Positions 1 to 5,173 of a stretch of 5,979 bases of DNA are shown here, in pieces. The position numbers and the translations under genes are program-made. Each line of letters starts with the position of its first letter. Positions within the stretch are counted from its first letter, which is position 1. This DNA comes from DASSBG01 sp965651365. Lineage in GTDB: Bacteria; Pseudomonadota; Gammaproteobacteria; Xanthomonadales; Rhodanobacteraceae. The stretch spans positions 1-5,979 of the forward strand of contig CBFGSA010000151.1 in assembly GCA_965651365.1 (NCBI GenBank), read 5' to 3'. The notes below the pieces were generated by a model. It ran no database searches, was not told where the DNA came from, and was given only the letters and a program-made list of their open reading frames with translations.

Positions 1-1289
1 TGCACGGTGACTTCCAGCCCGCCTTCGGGCCGGTTGCGCGCCGCTACCGATCCGCCATGTGCCTGGCAGGCGCGGGCCACGATCGCAAGGCCGATGCCGT
101 GGCCGCCACTGCGCCGGTCGCGGGCCTGGGAGGTGCGCACGAACGGCTGGAAGATGGCCTGCAGCATGTCCTCGGGTACGCCCGGGCCCTGGTCGCGGAC
201 CCGCAGCTCGGCCATGCCATCGGCGGCGCTCAGTGTGGCGTGCACGGTGCTGCCCTCGGCGGTGTAGTGCTGGGCGTTGCGCAGCAGGTTTTCCACCACG
301 CTGCGCAGCAGCAGCGGGTCGGCATGGATTGTCAGGTACTGCGGTGCCGCGACGGCCACCGGTACAGCGCTGGTCAGGGCCAGATCGGCCACGCATTCGC
401 GCAACAGCGCGGCAAGGTCGGTGGCCTCACGTTGCAGTTGGTGTGGATCGTGCTCCAATCGCGTATAGGCCAGCAACTGCTCCAGCAGGGCGTCCAGACG
501 CGAGCTCTCCAGGGCGATGCGCTCAAGGGACTTGTGGCCGCGCGGACTGTCGTCGGAATGGACGCGTGCCACTTCCAACGCCACTTCCAGCCGTGCCAGC
601 GGCGAGCGCAATTCGTGCGATACGTCGCGCAACAGTTGCTGCCTGCTTTCCAGCTGTTGTTGCAGCCGTGCGGCCATCCCGTTGAATTCCTCGCCAAGCT
701 GGCCGAGCTCGTCACGTCGCCGGGTCAGCCGCTGCGGCACACGCGCGGCCAGATTGCCCTGCGCCATGTCACCGGTGGCGCGCCGCAACTGGCGAATGGG
801 CCGGCTCAGCCACCAGGCCAGCACCCAGGCTGCCAGCACGATACCTGCCAGGCCGGCGATGAAGCGCAACACGGTGAGGTCGTGCGGGCGCGGCGGCAGC
901 GCAACCACCACCCAGCGATAGCGGCCGCGCTCGCCATCCAGCCACTGCCGGAGCTGCTCGTCGCGACCCATCCGGTGCCCGGCAGCGACATGCATCGCAT
1001 GCGGTCGCAGGCCAAACTTGCGCGCAACCCGACGCAGCAGTGGCCGCCCGTCGCTGTCATACAGCATGCCCAGCACGCGATGTTCGCGGCGCAGCCGCTC
1101 CAGCGTGCGCAGCAGTGCCGATTGGCCGCCGCTCTCCCAGGCGGTAATCGCGTCGCTGCCCCAGACTTGTACGCTGCGCGCCGACAGCGGTGGATCGACC
1201 AGCGACTTGGCCAGCACGAAGACCGCGCCGGCCGTCAGCAGATTGGCCAGCAGCAGCCAGCCCAACAGCTTGAGAAACAGCCGGTTCAT
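1..1289 (-). CDS. cpxA: CpxA-like sensor histidine kinase (C-terminal end cut by window edge)
   Basis: Inner-membrane sensor kinase that would autophosphorylate on histidine and pass phosphate to the adjacent regulator. 429 complete codons are visible. Seen in order: short N-terminus and first membrane helix (about residues 5-27), a periplasmic domain of about 110 residues, second helix (about 140-162), HAMP (about 163-212, with DELG at 193-196), the H-box SHELRSP with phosphoacceptor His225, N-box ENLLRN (333-338), G1 box DQGPG (366-370), F-box residues F380 and F383, and G2 box GGHGIGLA (395-402). The reading stops at GGLEVTV, which in this family lies very near the C-terminus, so only a few residues are probably missing. 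The H-box region and the phrase QARDRRSGG resemble E. coli CpxA. The start ATG overlaps the regulator stop (ATGA) and has an AAGGGG Shine-Dalgarno-like run inside the regulator gene, implying translational coupling. The cpxA name is by resemblance and context; the stimulus is not shown by the sequence. Confidence 0.92.
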   Translation of the reverse strand, partial: MNRLFLKLLGWLLLANLLTAGAVFVLAKSLVDPPLSARSVQVWGSDAITAWESGGQSALLRTLERLRREHRVLGMLYDSDGRPLLRRVARKFGLRPHAMHVAAGHRMGRDEQLRQWLDGERGRYRWVVVALPPRPHDLTVLRFIAGLAGIVLAAWVLAWWLSRPIRQLRRATGDMAQGNLAARVPQRLTRRRDELGQLGEEFNGMAARLQQQLESRQQLLRDVSHELRSPLARLEVALEVARVHSDDSPRGHKSLERIALESSRLDALLEQLLAYTRLEHDPHQLQREATDLAALLRECVADLALTSAVPVAVAAPQYLTIHADPLLLRSVVENLLRNAQHYTAEGSTVHATLSAADGMAELRVRDQGPGVPEDMLQAIFQPFVRTSQARDRRSGGHGIGLAIVARACQAHGGSVAARNRPEGGLEVTV

Positions 1290-1957
1290 TGAGGCCCCTT
1301 CACCAACTGGTAGCCGCGGCCGCGGACGGTCTTGATGCGCTCGTTGCCGAGCTTCTTGCGCAGGCTGACCACGTGCATGTCGAGGCTGCGGTCGCCGGGC
1401 ATCCAGCGCCGGCCCAGTGCCTGCTCGGACAGGCTGTCGCGGTCGAGCGGACTGCCGGCGGCAGCGGCCAGCGCCGCCAGCACCTCGAACTCGATGCTGG
1501 TCAATGCCAGCGGTCGGCCCTGATACAGTGCCTCGCGTCGTGCCCGCGAAACCGTCAGGTCATCCAGTTCAATATCCGCTTCGGTGCTCGGTGCGGCGGG
1601 CTGGCTGCGGCGCAGGATCGCACGCAGCCGGGCTACCAGTTCACGCGGATTGGCCGGCTTGCGCAGGTAGTCGTCGGCGCCCATCTCCAGGCCCACGATG
1701 CGGTCGACGTCCTCGCCGCGGGCTGTCAGCATCAGGATCGGCAGGTTGTGGTCGCGGCGGATTTCGCGCAGCGCCTCGAAGCCGTCCTTGCGCGGCATCA
1801 TCACGTCCAGCAGCAGCGCGTCGAAACCCTCGCCTGCGCGCGCTACCGCAGCGGTACCATCGTGCACCGTGTCCACGGCAAAGCCCTGATCGGCCAGGTA
1901 TTCGGCCATCAGGGCGCAAAACTCCTCGTCGTCGTCGGCCATCAGGATGCGGGTCAT
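1286..1957 (-). CDS. cpxR: CpxR-like OmpR-family response regulator
   Basis: Cytoplasmic transcription factor of 223 residues, the usual OmpR/CpxR length. The receiver domain (1-117) has the acidic pocket D8-D10, phosphorylation site D51 in LLLDVMMP, T78, Y97 and K100. A linker leads to a winged-helix DNA-binding domain (about 129-220) with ALTSIEFEVL, the segment LGRRWMPGDRSLDMHV that closely resembles CpxR, and the terminal KTVRGRGYQL wing. I chose ATG 1957 because the receiver fold begins at once (MTRILMADDDEE); upstream in-frame residues are low-complexity and cross the divergent gene. No good Shine-Dalgarno is seen: only AGTAGG, most of which belongs to a -10-like TACAGT plus spacer. It is first gene of the pair with the kinase. 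A small oddity is K100-P-A where most relatives have K-P-F. It probably controls itself and the divergent Spy-like gene (inference). Confidence 0.96.
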   Translation of the reverse strand: MTRILMADDDEEFCALMAEYLADQGFAVDTVHDGTAAVARAGEGFDALLLDVMMPRKDGFEALREIRRDHNLPILMLTARGEDVDRIVGLEMGADDYLRKPANPRELVARLRAILRRSQPAAPSTEADIELDDLTVSRARREALYQGRPLALTSIEFEVLAALAAAAGSPLDRDSLSEQALGRRWMPGDRSLDMHVVSLRKKLGNERIKTVRGRGYQLVKGPQ

Positions 1958-1963
1958 GCGCCT

Positions 1964-1969
1964 ACTGTA
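1964..1969 (-). promoter_or_regulatory. Putative -10 box of the regulator-kinase operon, leaderless geometry
   Basis: The minus strand reads TACAGT, then 6 nt, then the ATG of the regulator. Transcription starting about 7 nt after the -10 would begin at the start codon itself. No TTGACA-like -35 is present at 16-18 bp, which would fit a promoter that needs an activator; the tandem repeat at 2005-2024 would lie at about -48 to -67. This is inferred from sequence alone. Confidence 0.45.
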
Positions 1970-1994
1970 GCCGCTGCCGGGGGCAAAACGACCG

Positions 1995-2024
1995 GGCTTT
2001 ACAAAACCCGACACAAGCCGACAC
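1995..2024. promoter_or_regulatory. Tandem 10-bp repeat, candidate operator for the Cpx-like regulator
   Basis: On the minus strand GTGTCGGCTT (2024-2015) is followed directly by GTGTCGGGTT (2014-2005), differing at one base, and then by a degenerate third unit TTGTAAAGCC (2004-1995). OmpR-family regulators bind such direct repeats with about 10-11 bp period as dimers, and the E. coli CpxR box is two GTAAA-like half-sites about 10 bp apart. The third unit contains GTAAA. The site lies between the divergent regulator and Spy-like genes, so one site could serve both. The repeat is seen; binding is inferred. Confidence 0.5.
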
Positions 2025-2092
2025 CCATTTGCACGCCGCAGGCGTAAGGTGAAGCCTCCCCATGACACGTGCCCCGCACGCAGGAGTATCCG

Positions 2093-2572
2093 ATGAAAAA
2101 ACTGTTCCTCGCCCTCACCACCACCGCCCTGCTGGCCAGCGCCGGCGCCACCCTTGCGGCAGGTCCCGGCCACGGCCCCGGCCAGATGCACCGCGGCGCG
2201 CACATGGGTCGCATGCTCGACAGCATCAACGCCACCGACGCCCAGCGCGAGCAGATCAAGGCGATCATGCAATCCAACAAGGAGCAAGCCAAGGCCGACT
2301 GGAAGCAGATCGCGGCGACCCGCCGCGCGCTACACGAGCTCGACCCGATGGCCAGCAGCTACTCCAGCGAAGTCGCCCGGCTGGCTGACGAGTTGGCCCA
2401 GGCCACGCGCCAGGCCACCATCGACAAGGCCAACATCCGCGCCCAGGTCGCCGCGGTCCTGACCAGCGAACAGCGCGCCACGCTGGCCCAGCAGCGCGCC
2501 GAACGCGAACAGCGCCAGGCCGAACGTCGCGAACGGATGAAGGCGCGGCGCGCCGAACGCAATGACTCGTGA
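2093..2572 (+). CDS. Spy/CpxP-family periplasmic stress protein
   Basis: 159-residue secreted protein of the LTxxQ (Spy/CpxP) family; relatives are periplasmic ATP-independent chaperones or inhibitors of CpxA. Residues 1 to about 22 form a signal peptide: MKK, a hydrophobic core, and an alanine-rich cleavage region. The mature N-terminus is rich in Gly and His (H27, H33, H37). The first family motif is degenerate, ATDAQ (47-51); the second is complete, LTSEQ (123-127). The region between is predicted helical and charged. Residues 135-159 form an Arg/Glu-rich tail. The start at 2093 is set by AGGAG at 2082-2086 (6-nt spacing) and by the signal peptide; a GTG eight codons upstream is rejected. 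It is divergent from the regulator-kinase pair, the arrangement known for cpxP and cpxRA in E. coli, and ends at a strong terminator. Family assignment is good; CpxP versus Spy cannot be decided here. Confidence 0.88.
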   Translation: MKKLFLALTTTALLASAGATLAAGPGHGPGQMHRGAHMGRMLDSINATDAQREQIKAIMQSNKEQAKADWKQIAATRRALHELDPMASSYSSEVARLADELAQATRQATIDKANIRAQVAAVLTSEQRATLAQQRAEREQRQAERRERMKARRAERNDS

Positions 2573-2597
2573 TCATTGCTTCGGAGCTGAGACCATC

Positions 2598-2625
2598 AAG
2601 CCCCCGGTTTCGGGGGCTTTTTGTT
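2598..2625 (+). terminator. Rho-independent terminator of the Spy-like gene
   Basis: A 9-bp perfect stem AAGCCCCCG / CGGGGGCTT encloses the loop GTTT and is followed by TTTTTGTT. It lies 25 bp after the stop codon. On the opposite strand the stem is not followed by a T-run, so it should act on the plus-strand gene and not efficiently on convergent ubiE. Confidence 0.93.
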
Positions 2626-2652
2626 CGCAGTATCCAGTATTCGTGAATTGGC

Positions 2653-2683
2653 GTAGGGCGGGAGCAGCGCAGCGAATCCCGCC
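2653..2683 (+). repeat. REP-like hairpin A, GTAG-headed (left half of inverted pair)
   Basis: GTAG (2653-2656) is followed by arm GGCGGGA (2657-2663), a 13-nt loop containing GCGCAGCG, and the complementary arm TCCCGCC (2677-2683). A GTAG tetranucleotide at the foot of a short hairpin is the hallmark of REP sequences, including the SMAG family of Stenotrophomonas. It forms an inverted pair with hairpin B. The copy number in the genome cannot be judged from this window. Confidence 0.7.
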
Positions 2684-2707
2684 GCCAGAGTGCCGGACGT
2701 TGCGCAT

Positions 2708-2743
2708 GGCGGGAACGCCGCTGCGCGGCTCCTCCCGCCCTGT
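2708..2743 (-). repeat. REP-like hairpin B (right half of inverted pair)
   Basis: On the minus strand ACAG (in the GTAG position) precedes the same outer arms as hairpin A, GGCGGGA and TCCCGCC (plus-strand 2733-2739 and 2708-2714). The loop again carries GCGCAGCG, here inside its own small stem CCGC-GCA-GCGG. A and B in opposite orientation about 24 bp apart form a BIME-like pair between convergent genes. Confidence 0.65.
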
Positions 2744-2746
2744 TGC

Positions 2747-2770
2747 ATCGCGGCCATGGGCCGCTCCTAC
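2747..2770 (-). repeat. REP-like hairpin C, overlapping the ubiE stop codon
   Basis: The minus strand reads GTAG (2770-2767), GA, then stem GCGGCC-CAT-GGCCGC (2764-2750) and GAT. The stop codon TAG of ubiE (2769-2767) is the TAG of this GTAG. The hairpin matches hairpin D (5354-5377) at 20 of 24 positions. As a stem immediately after a stop codon it may protect or end the ubiE message, but it has no T-run. Confidence 0.7.
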
Positions 2771-3516
2771 AATTTGTAGCCGCGGTGGATGGCGACGATG
2801 CCGCCGGTGAGGTTGCGCACCTGCACGTGTTCCAGGCCGGCCGCTTCCATCATGGCCTTGAGGGTTTCCTGGTCGGGGTGTTTGCGGATCGATTCGGCCA
2901 GATACTGGTAACTGTCGGGATCGTGAGCGACAAGGCGGCCCAGGCGCGGCAGGATCTGGAAGGAATGGAAGTCGTAAAGCTTGCCGAAGGCCTCGTTGCG
3001 CACCCTGGAGAACTCCAGAACCAGCGTGCGACCGCCGGGCTTGAGCACGCGGGCCATTTCGCGCAGGGCCTGATCCTTGTCGGTGACGTTGCGCAGGCCG
3101 AAGGCAATGGTGACGGCGTCGAAGCTGGCATCCGGAAAAGGCAGTGCCTCGGCGTTCATCTGTGCCCATTCAAGGCCCTTGAGCAGGCCGCGATCCAGCA
3201 GCCGGTCGCGGCCGACGCCGAGCATGGCGGCGTTGATGTCGCCGACCACGATCTGTCCGCTGTCATCGACCACCGGTTTCAGCAGGGCCGCGATGTCACC
3301 GGTACCGCCGGCAAGGTCCAGCACGCGGTCGCCCCTGCGAATGCCACTGACGGCCACGAAATGACGCTTCCACAGCCGGTGCACGCCGAAGGACATCAGG
3401 TCGTTCATGACATCGTACTTGCGCGCCACCGAGGTGAAGACCTGGCCGACCAGCTTCTGCTTGTCCGCCTTCGGCACATCGCGGTAGCCGAAGTGGGTGG
3501 TTTCCGATTCGCTCAT
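2767..3516 (-). CDS. ubiE: Ubiquinone/menaquinone biosynthesis C-methyltransferase UbiE
   Basis: SAM-dependent methyltransferase that C-methylates the quinone ring: demethoxy-ubiquinol precursor in ubiquinone synthesis and demethylmenaquinone where menaquinone is made. 249 residues, against about 251 in E. coli, and similar along the whole length. Visible marks are TTHFGYRDV near the start, YDVMNDLMSFGVHRLWKR (34-51), SAM-binding motif I VLDLAGGTGD (65-74), the acidic D93 in VGDIN, NAEALPFPD (121-129), FGLRNVTDKD (139-148), LKPGG, DSYQYLAESIRKHP, and the C-terminal HRGYKL. I chose ATG 3516 because MSESETTHFG matches relatives; a TTG eight codons upstream adds MPARYNAR with no support. There is no Shine-Dalgarno; a TACAAT hexamer lies 6 nt before ATG, suggesting a leaderless message. 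ubiJ and ubiB, frequent neighbours in other gammaproteobacteria, are not adjacent; it stands alone between repeat-filled gaps. Confidence 0.98.
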   Translation of the reverse strand: MSESETTHFGYRDVPKADKQKLVGQVFTSVARKYDVMNDLMSFGVHRLWKRHFVAVSGIRRGDRVLDLAGGTGDIAALLKPVVDDSGQIVVGDINAAMLGVGRDRLLDRGLLKGLEWAQMNAEALPFPDASFDAVTIAFGLRNVTDKDQALREMARVLKPGGRTLVLEFSRVRNEAFGKLYDFHSFQILPRLGRLVAHDPDSYQYLAESIRKHPDQETLKAMMEAAGLEHVQVRNLTGGIVAIHRGYKL

Positions 3517-3522
3517 GCGGGC

Positions 3523-3528
3523 ATTGTA
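3523..3528 (-). promoter_or_regulatory. Putative -10 box of ubiE, leaderless geometry
   Basis: The minus strand reads TACAAT, one base from the TATAAT consensus, then 6 nt, then ATG of ubiE. No purine-rich ribosome site lies in between. No convincing -35 at 16-18 bp. The spacing would place the transcription start at the A of ATG. Confidence 0.5.
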
Positions 3529-3600
3529 GCGGGCAGGCAAGGCCAGGTGTGCGCAGCGCCAGCACAGGGCGCAGTCAACGTTTCATGCTGGTGAAATTGG

Positions 3601-3632
3601 ATCCCGGGTTCTGCCTTCGGCAGCCCCAGGAT
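3601..3632. repeat. Imperfect hairpin repeat, ATCC...GGAT type
   Basis: Perfect inner stem CTGCC-TTC-GGCAG (3611-3623), extended outward with imperfections by GG/CC and by ATCC (3601-3604) / GGAT (3629-3632), and followed by GACAGCAGG. It resembles the dispersed GGATCCCGG...GGATGAC hairpins found in the gaps of many proteobacterial genomes, whose accidental translations contain VILGLPKAEPGIQF-like strings. No T-run follows on either strand, so it is not a canonical terminator. It sits between ygfB and ubiE. Confidence 0.55.
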
Positions 3633-3637
3633 GACAG

Positions 3638-3657
3638 CAGGTGTTTCCCGGCACCTG
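3638..3657. repeat. Short hairpin CAGGTG / CACCTG
   Basis: Perfect 6-bp arms CAGGTG (3638-3643) and CACCTG (3652-3657) around an 8-nt loop. It lies directly beside the larger hairpin at 3601-3632 and may be part of the same repeat unit. A further 8-bp inverted pair, GGGATTCC (3669-3676) and GGAATCCC (3716-3723), follows, so the whole gap 3600-3746 is repeat-derived. Confidence 0.4.
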
Positions 3658-3719
3658 GTCAATAGTCGGGGATTCCTGCTCTTTGAGGGGAGGGAGCCAA
3701 TGGCATGGCGACTCTGGAA

Positions 3720-3746
3720 TCCCGGGTCCCGAGTCCCGAGTCCCGG
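3720..3746. repeat. Tandem 7-bp repeat, TCCCGRG x 3.9
   Basis: Four head-to-tail units are visible: TCCCGGG (3720-3726), TCCCGAG (3727-3733), TCCCGAG (3734-3740) and partial TCCCGG (3741-3746). The array ends 3 bp beyond the stop codon of the UPF0149 gene. Seven-base period arrays can change length by slippage; here it is non-coding, so phase variation of a protein is not expected. Confidence 0.75.
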
Positions 3747-3749
3747 CAT

Positions 3750-4391
3750 TCAGTGCAAGGTGTGCTGCACACCGGCGGTACTGTTGACGGCGCTGCGTTC
3801 GAGCGGGCTCAGGGGGTGTACGCGCCAGTAGTGGCGCAGGGCCGAGACGGCTATCGGGATCTGGTCGAGGCAGGCGTGGTAGTCGTTGTCGGACAGGCGC
3901 TCGAAATCGGCCTCGCTGTGAAACACGCCTTCCTCCAGACCCAAAGCCATGATCGGGCCCAGCATTTCCATCAGTTCCGGATCTTCGGCCATGCGCGATT
4001 CCCACAGTGGCGCGCGCAAGTCGATGCCGCGGCTGAAGCCTTCGCACCAGCCGGCGGCGGTCAGGCGGGCGTCTTCCGCGCGCTCGCCGACCTCGCCCAG
4101 AATGGGCGCGTAGTCTTCACTGGCCAGCTCATCCGGGATTGAATCATTGAGGCGGGCCAGCAGGCCCAGCACCTGGCCGCCCTGGCTCTCGTCCTCGAAC
4201 GGTGATGTCAGCACCTGCGGCAGCCACTCGTCCGGCAGAGCCGGCTCGGGGCCGATTGCCAGGGCTGTCAGCAGACCGTGTACGCCATCCAGCAGCAGCG
4301 AGCCGTCGTCGGCGCGGGTGCGAAGGAACAGGTCGAGCTGGTTCAGTTCGGTCTCGTCCGGAGGCTGGATGTAGATGTCTTTTTCGCTCAT
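3750..4391 (-). CDS. UPF0149 (YgfB/YecA) family protein
   Basis: Acidic, predicted cytoplasmic helical protein of 213 residues, somewhat longer than E. coli YgfB (about 192). Family marks are the N-terminal LLLDGVHGLLTALAIGP (32-48), PDEWLPQVL (53-61), and AAGWCEGFSRGI (112-123), the typical WxxGF core of the family. There is no cysteine/histidine SEC-C tail of the kind some YecA proteins carry. There is no signal peptide or membrane helix. Biochemical function is not established for the family as a whole; in Pseudomonas aeruginosa YgfB has been reported to act as a regulator, which cannot be carried over safely. Its ATG overlaps the xthA stop (ATGA) with no Shine-Dalgarno of its own, so it is probably translated by coupling from an xthA-led operon. 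It ends directly at the TCCCGAG tandem array, and I see no intrinsic terminator. Confidence 0.88.
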   Translation of the reverse strand: MSEKDIYIQPPDETELNQLDLFLRTRADDGSLLLDGVHGLLTALAIGPEPALPDEWLPQVLTSPFEDESQGGQVLGLLARLNDSIPDELASEDYAPILGEVGERAEDARLTAAGWCEGFSRGIDLRAPLWESRMAEDPELMEMLGPIMALGLEEGVFHSEADFERLSDNDYHACLDQIPIAVSALRHYWRVHPLSPLERSAVNSTAGVQHTLH

Positions 4392-5161
4392 GGTTCGGGA
4401 TTCAGTTCCACGCTGACCGGGGTGTGATCCGAAGGCCGTTCCCAGGTTCTCGGCTCGCGTTCAATGCTGGCGTCTTTTGCGGCTTTTTTCAAGACATCGG
4501 AAATCAGCACCAGGTCGATCCGCAGCCCCTGGTTGCGGTCGAACGCGGCCTGGCGATAGTCCCACCAGCTGAACTGGTCGCCTTCCTCGTGGAACAGGCG
4601 GTAACTGTCGGCCAGGCCCAGGCCGGTGATGGCGGCCAGCGCCTCGCGCTCCGGCGTCGAGCACAGGATCTTTTCATGCCAGGCTTCGGGGTCGTGCACG
4701 TCGCGGTCTTCGGGCGCGATGTTGAAGTCGCCCAGCACCACCAGCTTCGGATGGCGCTTCAGCTCTTTGGCGAGAAAGTCGCGCACCCGCGCCAGCCATT
4801 CCAGCTTGTGCGTGTACTTTTCATCGCCGACCGCCTTGCCGTTGACCACGTACAGGTTGACGATGCGCAAGCCGCCGACCGTGGCGACCAGGATGCGCCG
4901 CGCCGGATCGTCCAGGCCGGGAATGTCGGTGACCACATCGCGCGGCCGCTCGCGCGCCAGGATGGCCACGCCGTTGTAGGTTTTCTGCCCGGCGTAGACC
5001 GCGTAGTAGCCCGCTTCCAGCAGTTCGGGCACCGGAAAGTACAGATCCTCGGTCTTGGTTTCCTGAAGGGCAACGATGTCGGGCTTCGATTCATCCAGCC
5101 AGCGCTCAAGGTGCGGCAGGCGCACCTTGAGGGAATTGACGTTCCACGATGCGATCTTCAT
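4388..5161 (-). CDS. xthA: Exodeoxyribonuclease III (AP endonuclease, ExoIII family)
   Basis: Base-excision-repair enzyme: cuts 5' to abasic sites, removes 3' blocking groups and degrades duplex DNA 3' to 5', with Mg2+. 257 residues, full length for the family (E. coli 268). Active-site residues of the endonuclease/exonuclease/phosphatase fold are present: N7 in SWNVNSL, metal ligand E34 in LQETK, Y104 in NLYVVNG, D145 and N147 in GDFNIAPEDRDVHDP, D216 in RIDLVL, and the catalytic D245-H246 pair in SDHTPV. FSWWDYR (197-203) is the family's abasic-site loop. The start MKIASWN is the family's usual first residues. No Shine-Dalgarno; TAGAAT lies 6 nt before ATG. It leads a probable two-gene operon with the UPF0149 gene. 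The 184-bp palindrome begins 10 bp upstream of the start codon. Confidence 0.97.
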   Translation of the reverse strand: MKIASWNVNSLKVRLPHLERWLDESKPDIVALQETKTEDLYFPVPELLEAGYYAVYAGQKTYNGVAILARERPRDVVTDIPGLDDPARRILVATVGGLRIVNLYVVNGKAVGDEKYTHKLEWLARVRDFLAKELKRHPKLVVLGDFNIAPEDRDVHDPEAWHEKILCSTPEREALAAITGLGLADSYRLFHEEGDQFSWWDYRQAAFDRNQGLRIDLVLISDVLKKAAKDASIEREPRTWERPSDHTPVSVELNPEP

Positions 5162-5167
5162 GTCGCA

Positions 5168-5173
5168 ATTCTA
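5168..5173 (-). promoter_or_regulatory. Putative -10 box of xthA, leaderless geometry, overlapping the palindrome end
   Basis: The minus strand reads TAGAAT, then 6 nt, then ATG of xthA. Half of the hexamer (plus-strand 5171-5173) lies in the CTAG that ends the 184-bp palindrome. Any -35 would therefore lie inside the palindrome, and no TTGACA-like match is seen there. The box itself is a fair match; promoter activity is inferred. Confidence 0.42.

Noticed and set aside
57..1292. 411-codon open frame on the plus strand
   Set aside because: It is the antisense shadow of the sensor kinase, whose minus-strand frame carries every kinase motif in order. The shadow protein is Gln/His/Arg-rich with no recognisable domain; such frames are common in high-GC DNA.
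1289..2047. 252-codon plus-strand frame opposite the regulator
   Set aside because: Antisense shadow of the response regulator; no domain and low-complexity composition.
2045..2050. TAAGGT as -10 of the Spy-like gene
   Set aside because: No -35 at 16-18 bp and a weak hexamer; mentioned only as a possibility within the operator finding.
1958..2287. 110-residue N-terminal extension of the response regulator
   Set aside because: Open frame continues upstream, but the receiver domain begins exactly at ATG 1957, and the extension would run antisense through the Spy-like signal peptide gene.
3517..3540. TTG start giving ubiE eight extra residues
   Set aside because: MPARYNAR has no family support, and MSESETTHFG matches the known UbiE N-terminus.
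2743..3594. 283-codon plus-strand frame opposite ubiE
   Set aside because: Antisense shadow of ubiE, which is full length and highly typical on the minus strand.
3601..3632. Hairpin considered as terminator of the xthA-UPF0149 operon
   Set aside because: Stem is good but no T-run follows on the minus strand, so it is kept as a repeat only.
3513..3749. 78-codon minus-strand frame between the UPF0149 gene and ubiE
   Set aside because: Its sequence AVILGLPKAEPGIQF is the typical accidental translation of dispersed intergenic repeats; it covers the hairpins and tandem array there.
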